Notes under the pieces: generated by a model | Seen by the model: only the letters and a program-made list of their open reading frames with translations | Told to the model about the DNA's origin: nothing | Database searches by the model: none | Program-made: the position numbers and the translations under genes | Shown: positions 5,590-7,136 of the stretch, piece after piece | Layout: every line of letters begins with the position of its first letter | Numbering within the stretch: position 1 is the stretch's first letter | Origin: Mucilaginibacter sp. | GTDB lineage: Bacteria > Bacteroidota > Bacteroidia > Sphingobacteriales > Sphingobacteriaceae | NCBI GenBank assembly: GCA_025934475.1 | Contig: JAICXZ010000155.1 | Span: 1-7,136 of the forward strand | Length of the DNA: 7,136 bases | Direction of reading: 5' to 3'

Positions 5590-7136
5590 ATGAAGCGAGT
5601 TGCGATAATTATTTTTTTCCTAACCTTAAGTTCTGTCGTTTTTGCGCAGGTTGAGGAATTGCAACTGGCCAAACAATTTGCCAGCAACGGCGAGCAACAA
5701 AAAGCGCTGGATATTTACCAAAAGCTTTATAAACAGGATAACGAAAATTATTTCACTTATTATGTATCCTGTCTGCTTAGCTTAAAGAAATTCGACGAGG
5801 CAGAAAGCATTACAAAAAAAATGCTTCGCAAGCACCCGGCCGACCACCAGTACTCTATTGTGCTAGGCAAGATATACACGCAGAAAGGTGAGGTTGATAA
5901 AGCCGCCGCGGTTTACGACGACCTGATCAAAAACCTTCCGCCTGATGCCGGCGAGATATCCAGCCTGGCTACCCAATTTTACCAGGCCGAAAATGCCGAC
6001 TATGCCATTAAGATATTTTTACAGGGTCGCAAGCTGCTTAAGAATGATAAGCTGTATACCTTCGAACTCGTTAGCCTTTACAGGTTTAAGCATGATAAGG
6101 CCAACCTGATAGAAGAATACCTGAATTTTTTACCCGACAATCCAACCTTTATCAACCAGGCGGAAAATACCCTGTCGTCGATGTTTGAAGGACAGGCTGA
6201 TTACGACCTTTTAAAAACTGCGACCTTTAAGCGGATACAAAAGGATCCTCAACAGACTGTTTATGTCGACCTGCTCACCTGGCTCTTTATGCAGCAAAAG
6301 GATTTTGACCAAGCGTTGAACCAGGCACTGGCGCTTAGTAGACGGCAGAACGATGATGGTACCAGCATTTATGAATTGTGTCAAACGCTGGTAGCCAACG
6401 AAGCTTACGAAACCGCCATTCGCGGATACGAATATGTGATAAGCAAAGGAAAGAATCAGCCGTTATACGTTCCCTCTAAAATTGAACTTATTAACACTAA
6501 AAACCTCCTGGTAACGGCCGGCAAGTACACCCAGGCCGATCTGCTGGATCTGGAAAAAAACTATAATGATCTGCTTGCCGAATTCGGCAAAACAAGCAGC
6601 ACCGTTTTTGCCATGCAGCGACTGGCGCACCTGGAAGCTTTTAAACTGCATAATTTGCCCGCTGCTCAAAAACTACTGGAAGAAGCGATCAATATATCCA
6701 ACGTAAGGCCCGGCATCCAGGCTTCATGCAAGCTCGATTTGGGCGACATTTATTTACTAACGGGCCAAAAGTGGGAGGCGACACTGGCTTATCAGCAGGT
6801 TGAAACGGCAAATCGTACTGCCGACATCGGCGAGGAAGCAAAATTCAGGGATGCTAAACTGGCTTATTACACCGGCGATTTTACCTGGGCCAAAGGACAA
6901 CTGGATGTGCTGAAGGCGGCAACATCTGAATTAATTGCCAATGACGCGCTCAATCTTTCATTGCTGATATCCGATAACCTGCAACAGGACACTGCCGGCA
7001 ACGCATTAAAAATGTATGCCCGTGCCGACCTGCAAATATTTGCCGAACAGCCCGAAAAAGCAATTGTCATACTGGACAGCATTGACGTAAAATATCCGAC
7101 CAATTCACTGAATGATGATATCCTGATGGCCAAAGC
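5590..7136 (+). CDS. Secreted tetratricopeptide-repeat protein (3' truncated by window end)
   Basis: The open frame runs from ATG 5590 to the window edge with no stop: 515 complete codons, with the C-terminus missing. The start is supported by a classic signal peptide, MKRVAIIIFFLTLSSVVFA, with likely cleavage at Ala19/Gln20 and no lipobox, so the protein is probably periplasmic or loosely envelope-associated. The mature part is almost wholly helical. It has TPR-like helix pairs in the first half (about 22-180, for example NGEQQKALDIYQKLY, KKFDEAESITKKML, KGEVDKAAAVYDDLI) and again at about 351-504 (NLPAAQKLLEEAI, LGDIYLLTGQKWEATLAY, EQPEKAIVILDSI). The stretch between them is helical but less regular. 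TPR solenoids bind other proteins; no catalytic domain is visible and the partner is unknown. The gene diverges from the lipoprotein operon across 152 bases, so shared regulation is possible but unproven. Shorter minus-strand frames inside it look like shadows. Confidence 0.9.
   Translation, partial: MKRVAIIIFFLTLSSVVFAQVEELQLAKQFASNGEQQKALDIYQKLYKQDNENYFTYYVSCLLSLKKFDEAESITKKMLRKHPADHQYSIVLGKIYTQKGEVDKAAAVYDDLIKNLPPDAGEISSLATQFYQAENADYAIKIFLQGRKLLKNDKLYTFELVSLYRFKHDKANLIEEYLNFLPDNPTFINQAENTLSSMFEGQADYDLLKTATFKRIQKDPQQTVYVDLLTWLFMQQKDFDQALNQALALSRRQNDDGTSIYELCQTLVANEAYETAIRGYEYVISKGKNQPLYVPSKIELINTKNLLVTAGKYTQADLLDLEKNYNDLLAEFGKTSSTVFAMQRLAHLEAFKLHNLPAAQKLLEEAINISNVRPGIQASCKLDLGDIYLLTGQKWEATLAYQQVETANRTADIGEEAKFRDAKLAYYTGDFTWAKGQLDVLKAATSELIANDALNLSLLISDNLQQDTAGNALKMYARADLQIFAEQPEKAIVILDSIDVKYPTNSLNDDILMAK

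Noticed and set aside
6463..7133. Minus-strand frames at 6463-6669 and 6867-7133
   Set aside because: They are antisense to a continuous TPR-protein reading frame with a signal peptide and repeats, so they are shadows.

Overview
This 7.1-kb window looks like chromosomal DNA of a Bacteroidota bacterium, most likely of the Sphingobacteriaceae (Pedobacter/Mucilaginibacter type). The grounds are the kinds of protein present (an IcmF-type acyl-CoA mutase, an S9C-like peptidase lipoprotein, a secreted TPR protein), start codons without clear Shine-Dalgarno sequences, and promoter-like sites of the Bacteroidota form TTTG...TAnnTTTG. The genus is an inference. No RNA gene, insertion sequence, CRISPR array or phage gene was seen.

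Layout. Bases 1-1158 (+) are the 3' end of a coenzyme-B12-dependent acyl-CoA mutase of the fused isobutyryl-CoA mutase (icmF) type. It converges, with a 13-base gap, on a three-gene minus-strand cluster. In transcription order this is an S9-family (prolyl oligopeptidase/acylaminoacyl peptidase-like) lipoprotein (5437-3542), a two-TM sensor histidine kinase (3530-1881) and an OmpR/PhoB-type response regulator (1864-1172). The gaps are only 11 and 16 bases, so they are probably one operon. A good promoter candidate lies just upstream of the lipoprotein gene. Diverging from it across 152 bases is a plus-strand gene (5590 to the window end, no stop reached) for a secreted tetratricopeptide-repeat protein.

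The most interesting point is the peptidase-like lipoprotein. Its reading frame is intact and its S9 fold motifs are easy to see, but the nucleophile serine is glycine (GGGFGG where the family has GGSYGG) and the catalytic histidine is lysine (PNERKVF where the family has the PxEGHGF pattern). Only the aspartate remains. It therefore looks like a catalytically dead S9 protein. It is apparently co-transcribed with an apparently intact histidine kinase, whose roughly 257-residue extracytoplasmic domain I do not recognise, and with a complete response regulator. My hypothesis is that the pseudo-peptidase serves as a periplasmic or outer-membrane ligand- or peptide-binding accessory of this signalling pair. 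The mutase is probably unrelated metabolism (branched-chain or short-chain acyl-CoA rearrangement). The link of the TPR protein to the operon is only positional.
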